Shown here: positions 46,471 through 58,863 of the stretch, in pieces
Position numbering within the stretch: position 1 is the first letter of the stretch
Layout of the letters: every line of letters begins with the position of its first letter
Assembly: GCA_037113605.1 (NCBI GenBank)
Contig: CM073732.1
Location: 103,119,955-103,183,954, forward strand
Direction of reading: 5' to 3'
Length of the DNA: 64,000 bases
Source: Calophaca sinica
Taxonomy: Eukaryota; Streptophyta; Magnoliopsida; Fabales; Fabaceae
Notes under the pieces: generated by a model
Databases searched by the model: none
What the model was told of the DNA's origin: nothing
Seen by the model: the letters and a program-made list of their open reading frames with translations, nothing else
Program-made: the position numbers and the translations under genes

Positions 46471-47832
46471 AACAGCTACCGATTACAAGCACAAGATGTG
46501 CAAAAACCAGCAGCAGGACAATTACAAGCGTAAGCTCTGGATCGCTAACAGCACAGCAGATCCGCAAAAATCTAATATATAGTCCACAATACAACCCCCT
46601 CCTATAATTACAAAAAGGGAAAGTGAGCTAGCATACATTAAACAGCAATAGGTAGCCTTATCACACAATTACTACAGCTGGAGCACAACACTTTCATAAA
46701 AATTAGATTAGCTGATACATATTATGATTTGATTTATTAGTTATCTAACAATAACATAACCTCACAACTAACCTAAACATTTATATTGTTGATGTTAAGC
46801 GAGTTCTTTTGCCAAATTTTTTGGCAGAGTATTTTGATAATATCTGAAGAATATGCAATTTTGGGCTCCTTAATTCGTTAGAAACCAAATCACACAAACG
46901 AAATGTGAACTTGCAAGAAGAATTACTTACAACGCCTACAAGTCCCATTATGCAAACAAAAGCAACTTGAAGCTTTTGCTTCTTTGCAGATTTGCGGTCA
47001 TTTTATTTCCCACTTTTCATCAACAGTTCTGTTCTTCAAGCATTAGATATTTGACTAAGCAATTCACATGATCAACTATAAAGAATACTATAAGTTTGTC
47101 TGGACAATTTTTTCATCAAGAACTTACAGAAAAAAGAAAATTTTGAAATTATCTTACAATAACAATTTTCCCATGAGTTGAAATGAATTTCATGGTGAGA
47201 AAGAAAGACATAGAAATGGCTCTGATAAATAGCCATTTCACTCGCGCTACTCCCTCTTCAACATTTTTTAAAACTAAAATGCTTCTGTTAGACGTTAAAA
47301 TCAGATTAGTTGATGTGTGTGTAATATAATGCAAAGCAACCATAGCAGACGATGCAGAGAGAAAATCGAAGCTGCAGACAATCCTCACATTCTCATTCTT
47401 AAAGATGCTGAGAAAATAGCAACTAAGTAAGGGAAACAATAAACCCGAAGCACGCAAAAACAGAATTGAAAATAGTAACAATCAAAGGATAGCAACCCAA
47501 AATTGTTACCTGGGGGTTCTCCGGTGATGGTTTCTCTGCTTGACGGTGTTGCACGGTGGGGATTTAGTCGTTCTCCGGTGATGGTGCAGCAGACGATGGC
47601 AAGGAGGATGTGTGTTGCAGCGGACGAGACCTAGCTAGCTCGCTCCATCCTTCGGCGTGTGCGGTGCCCAGAGAAAGAGAACGAGAATAAAGAGACTAAG
47701 CGGGAAGAGAGAAAGAAAAAAAAAATAGAAAAAGAAAGGGAAAGACAAATGTGTCACGAAAATTATGAAAATACCCCTCTCAATATACCGTGTTAACCAT
47801 AGGTGTCGCATAAATGGTGTTCATATATCATT
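46471..47832 (-). repeat. Inverted repeat pair, right copy (uninterrupted)
   Basis: Reverse complement of 36408-36756 joined to 41428-42520, roughly 85-90% alike by eye, 1.36 kb. It holds the site orthologous to the copia B insertion without an insert (around 47508-47520, one accccc run). On the minus strand it reads as a CT-rich leader (47760-47600), a short exon ending at a ccccag|gtaaca donor near 47512, then intron-like sequence. Confidence 0.85.
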
Positions 47833-48203
47833 TTTGTTACGTTGGATAATGATGATGAAAACATAAATCGTCCGTTTTGTTGTTGAAAAATATAATGTCG
47901 GTTCTCTGTTATTGGTCTTTTTTATAGCGAAAGATTTAGCTGAGTTGAGTCCCAGTGCTCACTAGGAGGGTAAGGGAAAGTTTCAAGGCTCAAAGAGCGC
48001 TTATAGATGTATTTACATATTATCCACCAATAAATCATCACATCGATAATGAGATTTGAACTCACGTTCTTATGAGATATATGAGCTCATACCAATGTTA
48101 TTGGTCTTTGAAATGTACATTTTGTCGCCATTAATTTAGAAGATTAATTTGATTGAAGGAGGGGGAAAAAAATACATTCTTAGACTTCATGATTCTGCCC
48201 TCA
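47833..48203. other. Spacer, nothing recognised
   Basis: Only low-level matches to other intergenic plant sequence (for example gagttgagtcccagtgctca). No gene or element ends seen. Confidence 0.4.
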
Positions 48204-48488
48204 TTCGGTGTGTGTTTGGTTCTACGGTGGTGAAAATTGATTTTGAATGAATTGATTTTAGTTAAAAGTGAGTTGAATATAAGTGATTTATGTTTGAATA
48301 GAGTTGAACAATAAATTTGAGAGACAAAATCACTTTTAGAGACAAAAGCTCCAAATCTTAGATTCAAGTTATAATCAACTCTAGAGTCAAAATCAATTCT
48401 ACTCAAGAACAACCAAACATGGCAAAATCAATTTTATATCTCTAAAATCATTTTTGACACTCCCAAAAGTGAATTTAAACACACACTC
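48204..48488. mobile_element. MITE, tgtgtttggtt family
   Basis: Ends gtgtgtgtttggttct and (right) tttaaacacacactc are imperfect inverted repeats. The body repeats aaaatcaatt / aattgattttg motifs on both strands. The minus-strand ORF at 48131-48412 merely runs through it. hAT or PIF-like; superfamily uncertain. Confidence 0.6.
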
Positions 48489-49047
48489 AGTCAATTTAGC
48501 AGTGTGAGAGTCCCTGAAGGATAACCCAGTAATTTAGGCTGGGATACCAAATGAGTATTAAGCATGAGGTGGTGGGATCAAATCTGCCACTAACAAATCC
48601 CCCTCCCCTGACAAAGCTAACCACTTGTCTATAAAAAAAATTCAGCATTGTGAGAAATCAAGATGCATATGCTGATGAGATGGGCTTGCAAAGCGTGTTG
48701 GTGTTCTTACAAAATTTAGTTCAATTTGTTCCGTGCCATTCAGAGGGAATTTACAGGTTTAAATACTGATTTCCGAATAACGTGGTGTCCTACACTGCTA
48801 CACATATGGGATAACATCCACTCTGTATAATGCTGTAATAAGAGGATAAAATCAAATTGTAAATCTTTTATTATTTTTTTCTTGTGTATGTAAAATTATT
48901 TACAAGCTTACAAACCTCTTTACTGAAAAAGTACGTACCAGACATAAACGTGTTAATGTAACAAGATCCACCACTATCACCAAAACTAGTATAAACTTGA
49001 CCAAAATACAAGAAAGCAAAGTATCCACTTGGAAAGGCTGTACACAA

Positions 49048-52000
49048 CTATGGAATGCCAGAACTGCTAACATCTCTTTTTTCTGTCACCACTTCCTCTT
49101 TATCATGCTCCTGTTCAACAGGCTTAACAAATTCTTCATTAGACCTATCAGGGGAGCATGCCTTTTCAGCCTCCTTGTTTACCATTGAGGCTGTTTCATT
49201 GTCCACAGTGGTGCTAGATGGAACTGTCTGAACCTCATTCACCCTGGAATTAGGGGAACCATTGTTACATGAGGCCATGGCATGGGAAGCAATTGGAGTT
49301 CTTTCATCAATAGGTGACTGAACTGAAAGAGACTCATCATCAGAAGAGTCAGATTCATTTTCTCTTTCTGGAACTGTTGCAGAGTCGCCTTTATATTTCC
49401 TTGATTTACAGGAAAGAACTTGTTTTAAACTGCGAGCCGATTTTTCTGCGTGTTTGAAGAGATGCTTTGCCATGTCCTTGACATTTCCCTTGGCTGGGCT
49501 ATCAGGACCACTCCCTTCAGTTGAACCCCCTTCTACCTGAACCTTACCTGTGGGAAAGCCGCCAATGTTATCTTCCATAACGAACTTCACACCGATCCCC
49601 TTGGAATTTACTGACCTAATGTTGTCATGTGGAGAAGGAAAATCCTCCACAAGAGGACCTGATTTATCATCCCTTTTTTGACTCCTACGAAATACTGAAC
49701 CGATCTTGTGCAGGCCCTTCCTGACTGATCTCATTCGATGCTTATCTTCGGGATTATCATCAGGACTGCTGCTGTCGGTGTTCAAGGTTCCGGATACAGT
49801 TGAATTACAGTTGTCACATGAATCATTAGGCTCCCTGTGAATTTCTGTGTCGGGGCGTCGACTCTTCCCTTTTCTTGGCTCCCAAGTTTGGGAAACTTCG
49901 CTTCCTGGGTGATGAACCCAAACTCCTGTCTGCTTTTGCCCTTCGATTTCTATAGGTTCGTAGTTATCTGCCAATTTTGGAGATTTTTCAGATGAAGATG
50001 AGAAGGAACTTTTGTTGGTAGTCTCATTTGCAAAAGAATCTTTTCTTTCTTCAATGTCTATTTTTTCCTGGTCATTGGTAGTATCAACTTCCTGTACATA
50101 TAATTCAAAACCGAAGTCAAATGCCAGCCACATATCAAAAAACATAGGACCAACTTCTTTCCCTTCATACAGACTAGAACCATTTTCATTTTCATCTGTA
50201 TTATTATATAATAATTAGAATCCTTTTTATTGGATATTGGTAAGTACCAATATAATTGAGGGGGGGGGGGAGTTACCTTTTCATTATCTTCAAGAACAGT
50301 TATTGCCAAACGCAACCTCCCCATTTTTACGTTCTGAAGTGGTAGCCACTTGTCATGTCTTTGCCCGTCCCTAAAATCATTGATGTTCACAGAACAGTCC
50401 CTGAAAACAGCGTAACATTTGGTCTGATGAATACACCAGTGACAGACTAATTGGCAGGAAATCATCATATACACAATGAAGAAAGGATAGCACAGGCAAC
50501 AAGACAGTCAATAACCTAACAAAGTGATAGAGAAGAGGTTGAATAAGATATAAAGAGAAGTATTGTCACTCTTGAGAACATTCAGGATTCTGATTCAGTT
50601 AATCAATAAAAGTGTCAGGGACGCACAAATTGTGAAGTAGTTTATGTCGCACCATCAATCAATTTCAGATATTCTGGAGTGGCAAGTCAGGAAGTATAAC
50701 AGAAGCCATGATATTGAAAGTATGGGAAAGAGCCAAATGGTGAATAGAAGTCACATCCCAGCATGCAACCACACATTTGTTAAAAGCATGGACTGAATAT
50801 GATAGTAAGATTTAATAGCGCAGAAGACAAAGCAAGATGAAGTTGATTCTCGGAAAATAAAAATAAAACAAAGAAAATGAATATTGAAAACCCACACAAC
50901 ACAAAATCCAATGTTTAAAAAGGGAACAAACCCAAGGGTATCATCATAGAAATGGTCCTTGTCACGAACTTCAATAACCAGCAAATTGCTACACTCCCAT
51001 GTTATGATGGGAATTCTAAATTCCTCGCGCCATTTTGGAGCAAGTGTTTTCTTTTGTATCTTTGTTCTGAATCTATATCCGCCCAAATGACCTTTCACAT
51101 AAGGATCAGCTAATCCTGAAATATGCTATAATTTGTTACACGCAAACACACACATAGAAGAGAATGACAAAAAATCATCACAGATAAAGGGATAATAACC
51201 ATTTAGATCTGATGGCTTCATGTCAGATCCTTCAATAACTTCTATTTGTGCATAAGCAACAGGGTCCTTCTCATCCACAGAGAACCATGGCTCTGTAACA
51301 TTAAGATTTAAGGATGGATGAGTATTTGATAATAAAAAATGGACATCAAATATGTAAAGCATAATAGCATATGTGCAACTAAAAGATTTGCCTAATAGGG
51401 CTTCTAGAGAGGGTTATCGAAGTGTGCTTTATTTACTAAAGATATGTGTGAGAGAAAACTAATGCTAGAATATTTATGACAATTATAGTTTCTCTGAAAT
51501 CATTTCCGCAACTGAAATCCTGTATTAAATGAAAACATGACCGACTTAGCAACCCTAATATTACATATGAAATTAAAAAGTTGACCACAAGTGCCTACTC
51601 TTAGAAACCGCATCCGCGCCCTTGACGAAAAGAAAGTCTTGTTTAAGCAAATAAATCATATGTGAAAATTTATGAGATAAAATATGGTATGGTTTAATGG
51701 TTAGTGACACAGACCAGTAAAACTGATACTTTTTATACTTTATTTGAAGTATATTTGTTGCCAGAAACTGGTAGCCTAAATTGGGGCCTATTTGTGTGTT
51801 TTCTTAAAGAAAAAGTGTTTTTCTAATTAAAAATAACATTTAAAAATCATAATAATCATGTAAATTTTTCGGAGAGCAAAAAAATAAAAAACTCAAAAAA
51901 AATGTTTCAGTGCTTTTTTCAATAAGCCTCAAAAAGTTGTATTACAGAATCACTTTCTTTTAAAATTAAACAAATAGGCCCTGAGTTGATGACCATAAAA

Positions 52001-54618
52001 TCTAATGTATATCTAATGAACAAACACCAAGCTACCAGTTAAATAGATTATTACAGAAGTCTACGAAAAAGCATGACAAACATATTTACCTGGCTGTGGT
52101 GATACAAATTTCTCAACATCAACAACCAGCATGTTGGGCTGCAAAATTTTTCAACATGTAAACTTAGAAAACTTAAAAAAATATAACAGTTTCTAACATC
52201 AGAAACTACAAAATGGTGTGAAAATTTCTAATACATGTATATCTTTATCACATCATTTTACCATCTTAAGAAGTCAACACGAGAAAGATATACAAAAATA
52301 ACAGGATGAGAACATCAAAAGAAAACAAACATCACCTCGACAAGGGTCTGTTCAAAAGCAATAGACAGAAGCTTATCCTGATAAAAGAAAAAGTCAAGAC
52401 AACACAAATTACTTACAGCATAAGCAAATAAAAGAGAAAGTAGAGAGAGAGAGAGAGAGCAAGGGAAAATGGAAAGAGAACAATTCTTCTCATTCTGCAT
52501 AAAATCAAGGTACACTTACAAGCCAGCCAGCAATTCCTGGAAGTTCTGTCACATCAAGCCCATGAGTAAAAATAGGTTTGACAGTCATTTGAAAATATGG
52601 AGGCTCAACAAAGCATACTCGCACACGACCGAGAAAAGGCCATGTCTTGAGAAATTTCACCCCTACCAAGACCTATAGAAAAGAAAAATAAATAAATAAA
52701 TAAATAATTCAAAATTTATGTTATTCCCTTTTCTCTCCTAACTTCCTAAGAAGAACCACTATCTAATCTTCTTTAATACAAATGATAATTTGTAAGAATC
52801 AAACTGCATGAGTAATATTTTGAATTTCCCTCATGTGCACATCCTGTATCCAACCTTAAATGCATTACTTTATTGAGTTGAGTAAATAATCAGTAAAAGA
52901 ATTTTATTTTAATAACATTCAACAAATGAGTCATGTTAAAATTGAAATTTCAGGCATACCTTCCCTTCAACATGCATTCCCGTTATGTGCAGCTTTGCCG
53001 TCATTCCAAAGCCCAATCTTTTTCTTAGTTTCACAGCAAGTATTGCACTCATATCATCAGCTGTGAGAAAATTCATTCCTAACTCCAGAACCTGCATTGA
53101 TCACGCCATAATATCTAAATCAAACTTAAACAGTTTTCAGTTGCAGATGCTGAACAAGACAATGTCCTGATATGCTGCTTTAAAATATCACATACCAAGT
53201 GGTCATCATCACTCTGGCGAAGTACCCTCACTTCAGTAAGCAAAGGTGGATTTCTTCCCAAATATAGGTGCTGAACAGCGGCTTCTTTCTGCAAATATAA
53301 TATATAGACATTAATATCTGATCATACAAAAAGTCAAAGGAAAAGTTTTATACTCAAACACAAACATAAAAAATAACCAAAATATAAAAGGGACAAAATC
53401 GAAAAATAAATTAACATCCTCTTTGGTCAAAGCCTTATAAAGAATAGGAAATTCATATCAGAGATCGACATTTAAACAATTATTAACAAAATGGTTGAAA
53501 TTCAAATGGTTTCATCCAGCACTATCAAAGATAAATAACTGAAGGGTATGTATGAATCATACAGCAGTCCAAGGTTTGTACTTCTCTAAGAACCAAGGTA
53601 TGATAGGGAGTAGAATCTTCTGAGAGGCAATCTGTTCCATACATATGGGCCATATGTTTTCAACTGCATGGTTCAACCACCGGACTGTTTCAGAATCAGA
53701 AAGCACCTAAAGTACAAGAAAGGCAATCATGCAAGTTTAGTAAACAATCATAACATAATCATTGGCAATTAGAATACCACATCTCCAATAATACTTAAAA
53801 CATGTAATGATAACAAAAAACCAAAGATACTAAAAAAACTGAATATTAGTCCTTACTCCTTAGTTCTTTTATCCTTTCATTAAGTCAAAAAAAAAATTAT
53901 AATGGCTGTTTTCAACGATACAAACATGAATCTTGGACTGTCCTCTGAGAAAACCTTTTTGATAAGCAATAATCCATTCAAAACGGGGGCTAACAGATTT
54001 GGAACTTCATGTCTTCACTCACGGTCAAATTCATTCCATTTCAACATTTAAAGGAATGGTTAAACTTTTAAGAAGTTTCTTTTTTCTTCATTTACTTGAG
54101 GCTTAATATCCCCACCCAACAGAAAAAAATTTATGATCCATAAAATCAAAATAACCAGCAGAATTACCCTTCTTTGATTAGCTTGTTTCCTCTCCTCAAA
54201 CTGCAACTTCCTCCGCAGCCTCTCAACATAACGTTCATGAACCTTTCCAAAGAAAAAGAACAAAATCAGAAATAGAATATTCCCCAACCTTTTCTTTATC
54301 CTTTACACAAATACGATAAAAACAGATAAAATCCAAAACTACAATTCCAGATCCAAGTACTCAGAAGTACCCATCTTTGTTTCCTTTTCCAAATCAAAAT
54401 CAAATCAAAAAGCAAAAAACTAAGACAAAAGGGAAAGCTAAACACATAAATGAATATCCAAAAGTTCCAAAGCGCCAACCATGGATCCTCACCAGATAAA
54501 GATAGATCAAAGCAACAAAATAAGCAATCGTGTAGCACCAATTGAATGTAGACAACAGCCAGAGACAAATTAACACGATTCCAACATGATGCAAGATTGA
54601 AACTTCCGTTATATCCAT
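49048..54618 (-). CDS. NTMC2T6: NTMC2T6-type SMP and C2 domain protein, complete 12-exon gene
   Basis: An ER-anchored lipid-binding protein of the plant N-terminal-TM-C2 family (type 6, synaptotagmin/E-Syt relatives), expected to tether membranes and carry lipids at contact sites. Exons on the minus strand: 54618-54493, 54242-54168, 53706-53563, 53288-53196, 53091-52960, 52672-52520, 52377-52336, 52138-52090, 51292-51200, 51115-50932, 50400-50277 and 50091-49048 (stop 49050-49048). Phases agree throughout and sum to 752 residues; I recall about 750 for Arabidopsis NTMC2T6.1. Residues 8-42 are hydrophobic (membrane hairpin). Then come LQFEERKQANQRRVLSDSE, an SMP domain to about 270 (GMNFLTADDMSAILAVKLRK, PGIAGWLDKLLSIAFEQTLV), one C2 domain at about 285-400 (DLNGLADPYVKGHLGG, KTLAPKWREEF), and a long acidic, disordered C-terminus with GVWVHHPGSEVSQTWEPRKG. 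Exon 12 start is inferred: an earlier acceptor would not keep frame. Confidence 0.93.
51784..51981. mobile_element. MITE in NTMC2T6 intron 8
   Basis: Ends gggcctatttgtgtgtttt and ttaaacaaataggccc form an inverted repeat around an A-rich body with cactttttt/aaaaagtg motifs. This gggcc-ended type is common among hAT MITEs. No ORF. Confidence 0.7.
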
Positions 54619-55290
54619 CCCTTCAACGCACAACTGCAGAACCAACCAAACAAACACTACTCCTTTATATAAAGTTCCAAACTTTATATACACACATTGA
54701 TCCAAAATCCCATGTTCAACCCGACAACACGGAAAATGCGCGTTCCAAAGGGAACCCCAAATCTCATGTATTAATTAATTAATTAATTAAAAATAAAAAA
54801 TGTGAATCGACGCTTGGCATTAACCCCACTTGCTAAAAAGCGATGAATGATTGAATATTCAAAATCCAAAAGAAGATATGGAAGAACTGTTGGGACATCA
54901 ACTAGGTAAGAATGGGAATTGTGGTCAAAAATGTTGAAGAAATTCAATTCAATATTAAAATATCGATAGAGAAAGCGGAGAGCGTAGAGGGGTAACTATG
55001 AACAGTGTGTCCCAATCGGGGGTCCCAAGGCCGGGGGGATTGAATATTTTGGAATTGTGAAACGGTGACGTAAAAGCGAAGTATCGGCCAAGAGTAGTAG
55101 AAACTACAGAAAAAAAAAATCAAAAAGTAGAAAAGTAGAAAAAGAAATGTAACCTCTGTTCTATTGGTGCCACGTGTCGATGAATCAACCACACGTGTCG
55201 GCACTGGGATGATTCAATCGCTAGTCTGCAAGGGAGTACGAACTGCAAAGTGCAAAGGAAAGGACCATGTAGAAGGGAAGGGAACTTACT
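54619..55290 (-). promoter_or_regulatory. NTMC2T6 5' UTR and promoter with two ABRE/G-box motifs
   Basis: The ATG at 54618 is preceded on the minus strand by CTGCAG, so a 5'-UTR intron may end just upstream. Two ACGTGTC cores (ccacgtgtcg at 55170-55179 and acacgtgtcg at 55191-55200) sit 21 bp apart. These match ABRE/G-box sites bound by bZIP factors in abscisic acid responses. A TTAA microsatellite lies at about 54769-54789. Confidence 0.5.
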
Positions 55291-55479
55291 ATCAATCTAT
55301 TTATTTATTGTCTAACTAATAATATACACTACTAACAAATTTATAAAATTCGAATTTTTATACACAAGACAGCTAAATTTATTGGGGATGCAATGGTAAA
55401 TTTAATTTCAAATGAGTTATGAGAGCTTATCTTTTTTTCACGGGCAGAAAATTCAAACTACAGAATCAAAAAAATTGTT

Positions 55480-55680
55480 CTCTCACTACTTTTCCAGTCC
55501 TTTCCCTTCTCTGCTCTGCCTTACTCTCGCTGCTTCTCCTTTCTTCTTCACTGTTCACCGAGAAAACGCGATTTTAGCTGCTTTTCCTTCACCTCCCATT
55601 TCCATCATCTACTGCTTCCTCTTCCCCCCCCCCTTTCAAGCTGCTAGGCAAAATGGAGAACAGCTACTACTAGGTATTTT
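55480..55680 (+). other. CT-rich leader-like segment with a short ORF
   Basis: A pyrimidine-rich stretch resembling a plant 5' UTR ends with ATGGAGAACAGCTACTACTAG and a donor-like gtattt. It may be a captured first exon. No protein family recognised. Confidence 0.3.
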
Positions 55681-58119
55681 TTTCGTTTCTTTGTTTCTGA
55701 TTTTGGTTCACGTTTCTGATTTTTAGGGATTATTCTTTTCTTTTTTTTGCATTTTTGTTTTCTGATTCCCATAATATTTAATCGATCAGAATGGATTATT
55801 CATTTTTAGGGATTATTCACGTTTCTGATTTCCCATGATCAAGATTTTGGTTCATGTTTCTTCACTGCGTGTATTTTTTTTCTTTCTTAGGTAAAGAACT
55901 ATTACCATTCTGATTGAAAAAGGAGACAGAGGGAAAGAGTGAAGAAGAAGGAAGAAAAAGAAAAGGGGAGGATGCGCTGCAACAAGCAGAAGAAAAGTTT
56001 TTGGTACTCCATTGTTCTAATTTATTATCACCTTCAATATTTTACCTTATTTCCAATGTGTTGCATTGGCAAGAAGCAGGAAATAAGAAGAGGTACAGAC
56101 CTTTCGGGGATAGGGAAAAACATGTTCCTGTGCATAATATAATGGATTTCTCTAAGAGAGATTTAGTAAAATGCTTATATGTCTATATCTCTGTGCATAT
56201 GTAACTTTGCAAAATTTTAAAGAATTAAAATGCTAATAGCACATGGTTGCTAATAATATGTGTTGTTCATTAGCAAAAGCCATCTATTGTTAAATCTTTT
56301 TCCAACAGTAGCAATTAGTTTACGTATCTTTTAAGATTTTGGTGGTTGTTTTATCACATTGCAATGAAAGTTAGACGATATGCTCTTTTTTGTTCCTGAA
56401 TTCTGATGCGTCATATCTCTGACTACCAATTTCTTGCTTTGCTTTCTCACGATATAATCTCTGACTACCAACTCATGTCTTGCTTTCTACAGCTGCTTCT
56501 ACACGCAAACAAGACACAGGGGAGAGAGTGAGTGACTAGAAGGAAAGAGAATGGGAGGTAAGGGGAATGATTATGTGCCTACTTGATTATTTCCCATGAA
56601 AAAGTTTTACTTCAGGGAATTATGAGCGGTTCCAGTCATTTTATTGAAATAGATTTGCAATTTGTTATCTTCTAAATAGATTTTTATTGGCTATATTTAA
56701 AGAGGTTGATGATTATAATGGGTTTACCTTATTGCAGGTTTTGGATTTTGAGGTTCCTCCCAAGGAAAATATGTGATTGGCATGCTTTTCTTTTTCTTGC
56801 CCAAGTCCACAGGAAGGAAAGCAAAGATATATTTAGAAAGGTCAATCTATTTCTGAAGTTTATTTATCTTTGTTTGAAAGGTCTGACCCTATCCTTTAAT
56901 AGTGCCACTTTTATATTTTGAATAATTGTGGATAATGCCTTTAGTAAACTTTCTTCTGTCATTCAACCCCCTCTAAAATCCATAGTCATTCATTACAACA
57001 AAGATTTTTGCTATAGAATGTATAAATTAAGGGAATCACTACAAGCTTTTCTCAGATGCAGCTGATTTGGATCATATTTCTTTGCGTTGACAGATTTCTT
57101 CTTTTCTTGTTTCTTTGCTTTGCTGATAGCTTTTTTTCATTTGCAGATTTATTTGTTGTTTGGTGGTTTCTACCCATTTCTGTGATTCCTTACTGTGGTC
57201 TAAACTGGTGCTTTATTTTTATTCTCTGTCTTTCAAATGTGTGGGGATAATCAAGGAGTAAATGGGGTTTTTTGTGTGTAAAAGAATCGGGTCCTCATTC
57301 CTGACACTTTGTTTTTTCATTTCCCTTTATGTGCCTTCTTATTCTTCTTCTTTCAAATCTGTGATGATAATGAAACAGTGAATGGGTTTTTCCTGATAAG
57401 AATCTCATTTGGTCCTTCACATTTTTTGTCTTTCTCATTCTTCTTCTTTTATTCATTTTCTGTATAGAAAGGAAACAAGTAGGAGGAGAGCATTTCTTCA
57501 CAAGTTAGTAGTTTTGATTAATGATTTGGAAAGTAGTTTTGAGACAGATGGGCAATTTTGAAACAATTTTCTTTCCCCAAACCCTAAACTGTTATTTGAA
57601 AAAGAATTAAACTGGTTAGTTTCTAATTAAAGTGTACACATTTATGCTAATTAAAGCTTATTGTAATTTAAACCATGTCTAAATTGTACTGTCATTGTAC
57701 ATAAGTTAGAAATGATGTTGTGTTTCCTATATTTCAGATTGAAGATTCCGTTTTGGAAGCATTCTTTGCTTCAAACCCTTAGATAGCTAAAAGTAAGTGT
57801 ACGTGTCATTAAAAATATCAAGTGTACTTAGCAAGAGTTTTGTATTTTAGTAGCATCAAATTCTTTTTTCAGACATGTCATTAGCTTTTGAGTGTTTTAA
57901 TGTAGTGTTTGTAAGAGATAATTTCTTTAAGCAGCATCAAATAAGCAAGAAATAAATTCAATACTATTTCTAATTTAGTGTTTGTAATATTATCAACAAA
58001 AATGAATAAGGTTCTGCTGCATATGGTTATGGTTTGGAAAACAGCAAGAAGATGTTTGCTAATGATAATCGTGGTGGATATTTGTTGATCATAGTCATTC
58101 TTTGTTTTTTTTTTTGTAG

Positions 58120-58427
58120 TATTGACATTGAGTGATCCTGCCAAGCGTTTTGACTATAATTTAACTGGAGCGCATGAGATTGAAAAGTACAGCTTGCAGG
58201 TATTCAACATAACTATTATTTCTGTGAAAAGAAAAAATTAACTATTATTAAATGTTAGTATTATTCACTTAGATTTGTTTGTGATTGTTTCAGTATGTCC
58301 CCTTGAACAATAACTGCTGCTATGTAATTACCTTTGGTTGGCATGTCTCATTGCTACACAGTAATATCTTACTAAAGGAATGATTCCGACCTGCAATGGA
58401 CTTGGTATCAATCATAAAGACAGATGG
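58120..58427 (+). pseudogene. Fragment of a plant J-domain protein gene (two exons)
   Basis: The first piece (58120-58199) has an ag acceptor and a gt donor and reads LSDPAKRFDYNLTG followed by HEIEKYSLQ. After an intron-like gap the second piece (about 58365-58427) reads YLTKGMIPTCNGLGINHK. I recall plant DnaJ-like proteins with LSDP..R..YD.TG.YEI.KY.L followed by EYLARFKGMILTCNGLGI, so these are consecutive exons of such a gene; the HPD-containing exon is missing. Bases coding about two residues in 'LARFKG' are lost at the join. Flanking exons are not recognisable, so it is a captured or decayed fragment. Confidence 0.6.
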
Positions 58428-58863
58428 TATTTGTTTTGAATTTTTCTTTTTTTTCCCTGTCTTTCTATTTCCTCTTATTCTATGGTAGAGGTGGAATTCA
58501 CCAGCCTTAAGTATTTGATGCAACCATAACAGGACCTGTCACTCCATGTGGAATTCAAAATGACCAACACCAAAATTTCATTTTTGTGTTTCTGTACTGG
58601 ACAGTGAGTTGTATAGTTGGTTCTTTCCATGCAACCAGATGGACTCTATTATGTATTTTTTTTTTCAAGCCCAAAACTTATTGCATTGATTCCAAAGTCA
58701 ACAATCTTTTGTATGTCAATGAAAAGTTTTAGTCTGCAATTTTATATTAGGAATTCAACTTTACATAGGATTAAGGTTACTACTTTCGTCTGCATAGTGT
58801 CTACATTTGGGGAATAAGACATGGATCTTCTTCTGTTGGATTCTGTCATGCAATTCTCTGATT

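Noticed and set aside
50012..50474. Reading through intron 11 of NTMC2T6 to extend exon 12 (peptide beginning MKMKMVLVCMKGKK or DENENGSSLYEG)
   Set aside because: The frame that resembles coding sequence cannot be joined in phase to exon 11 with the available acceptor. The acceptor at 50092-50093 gives a clean in-phase join and the expected length.
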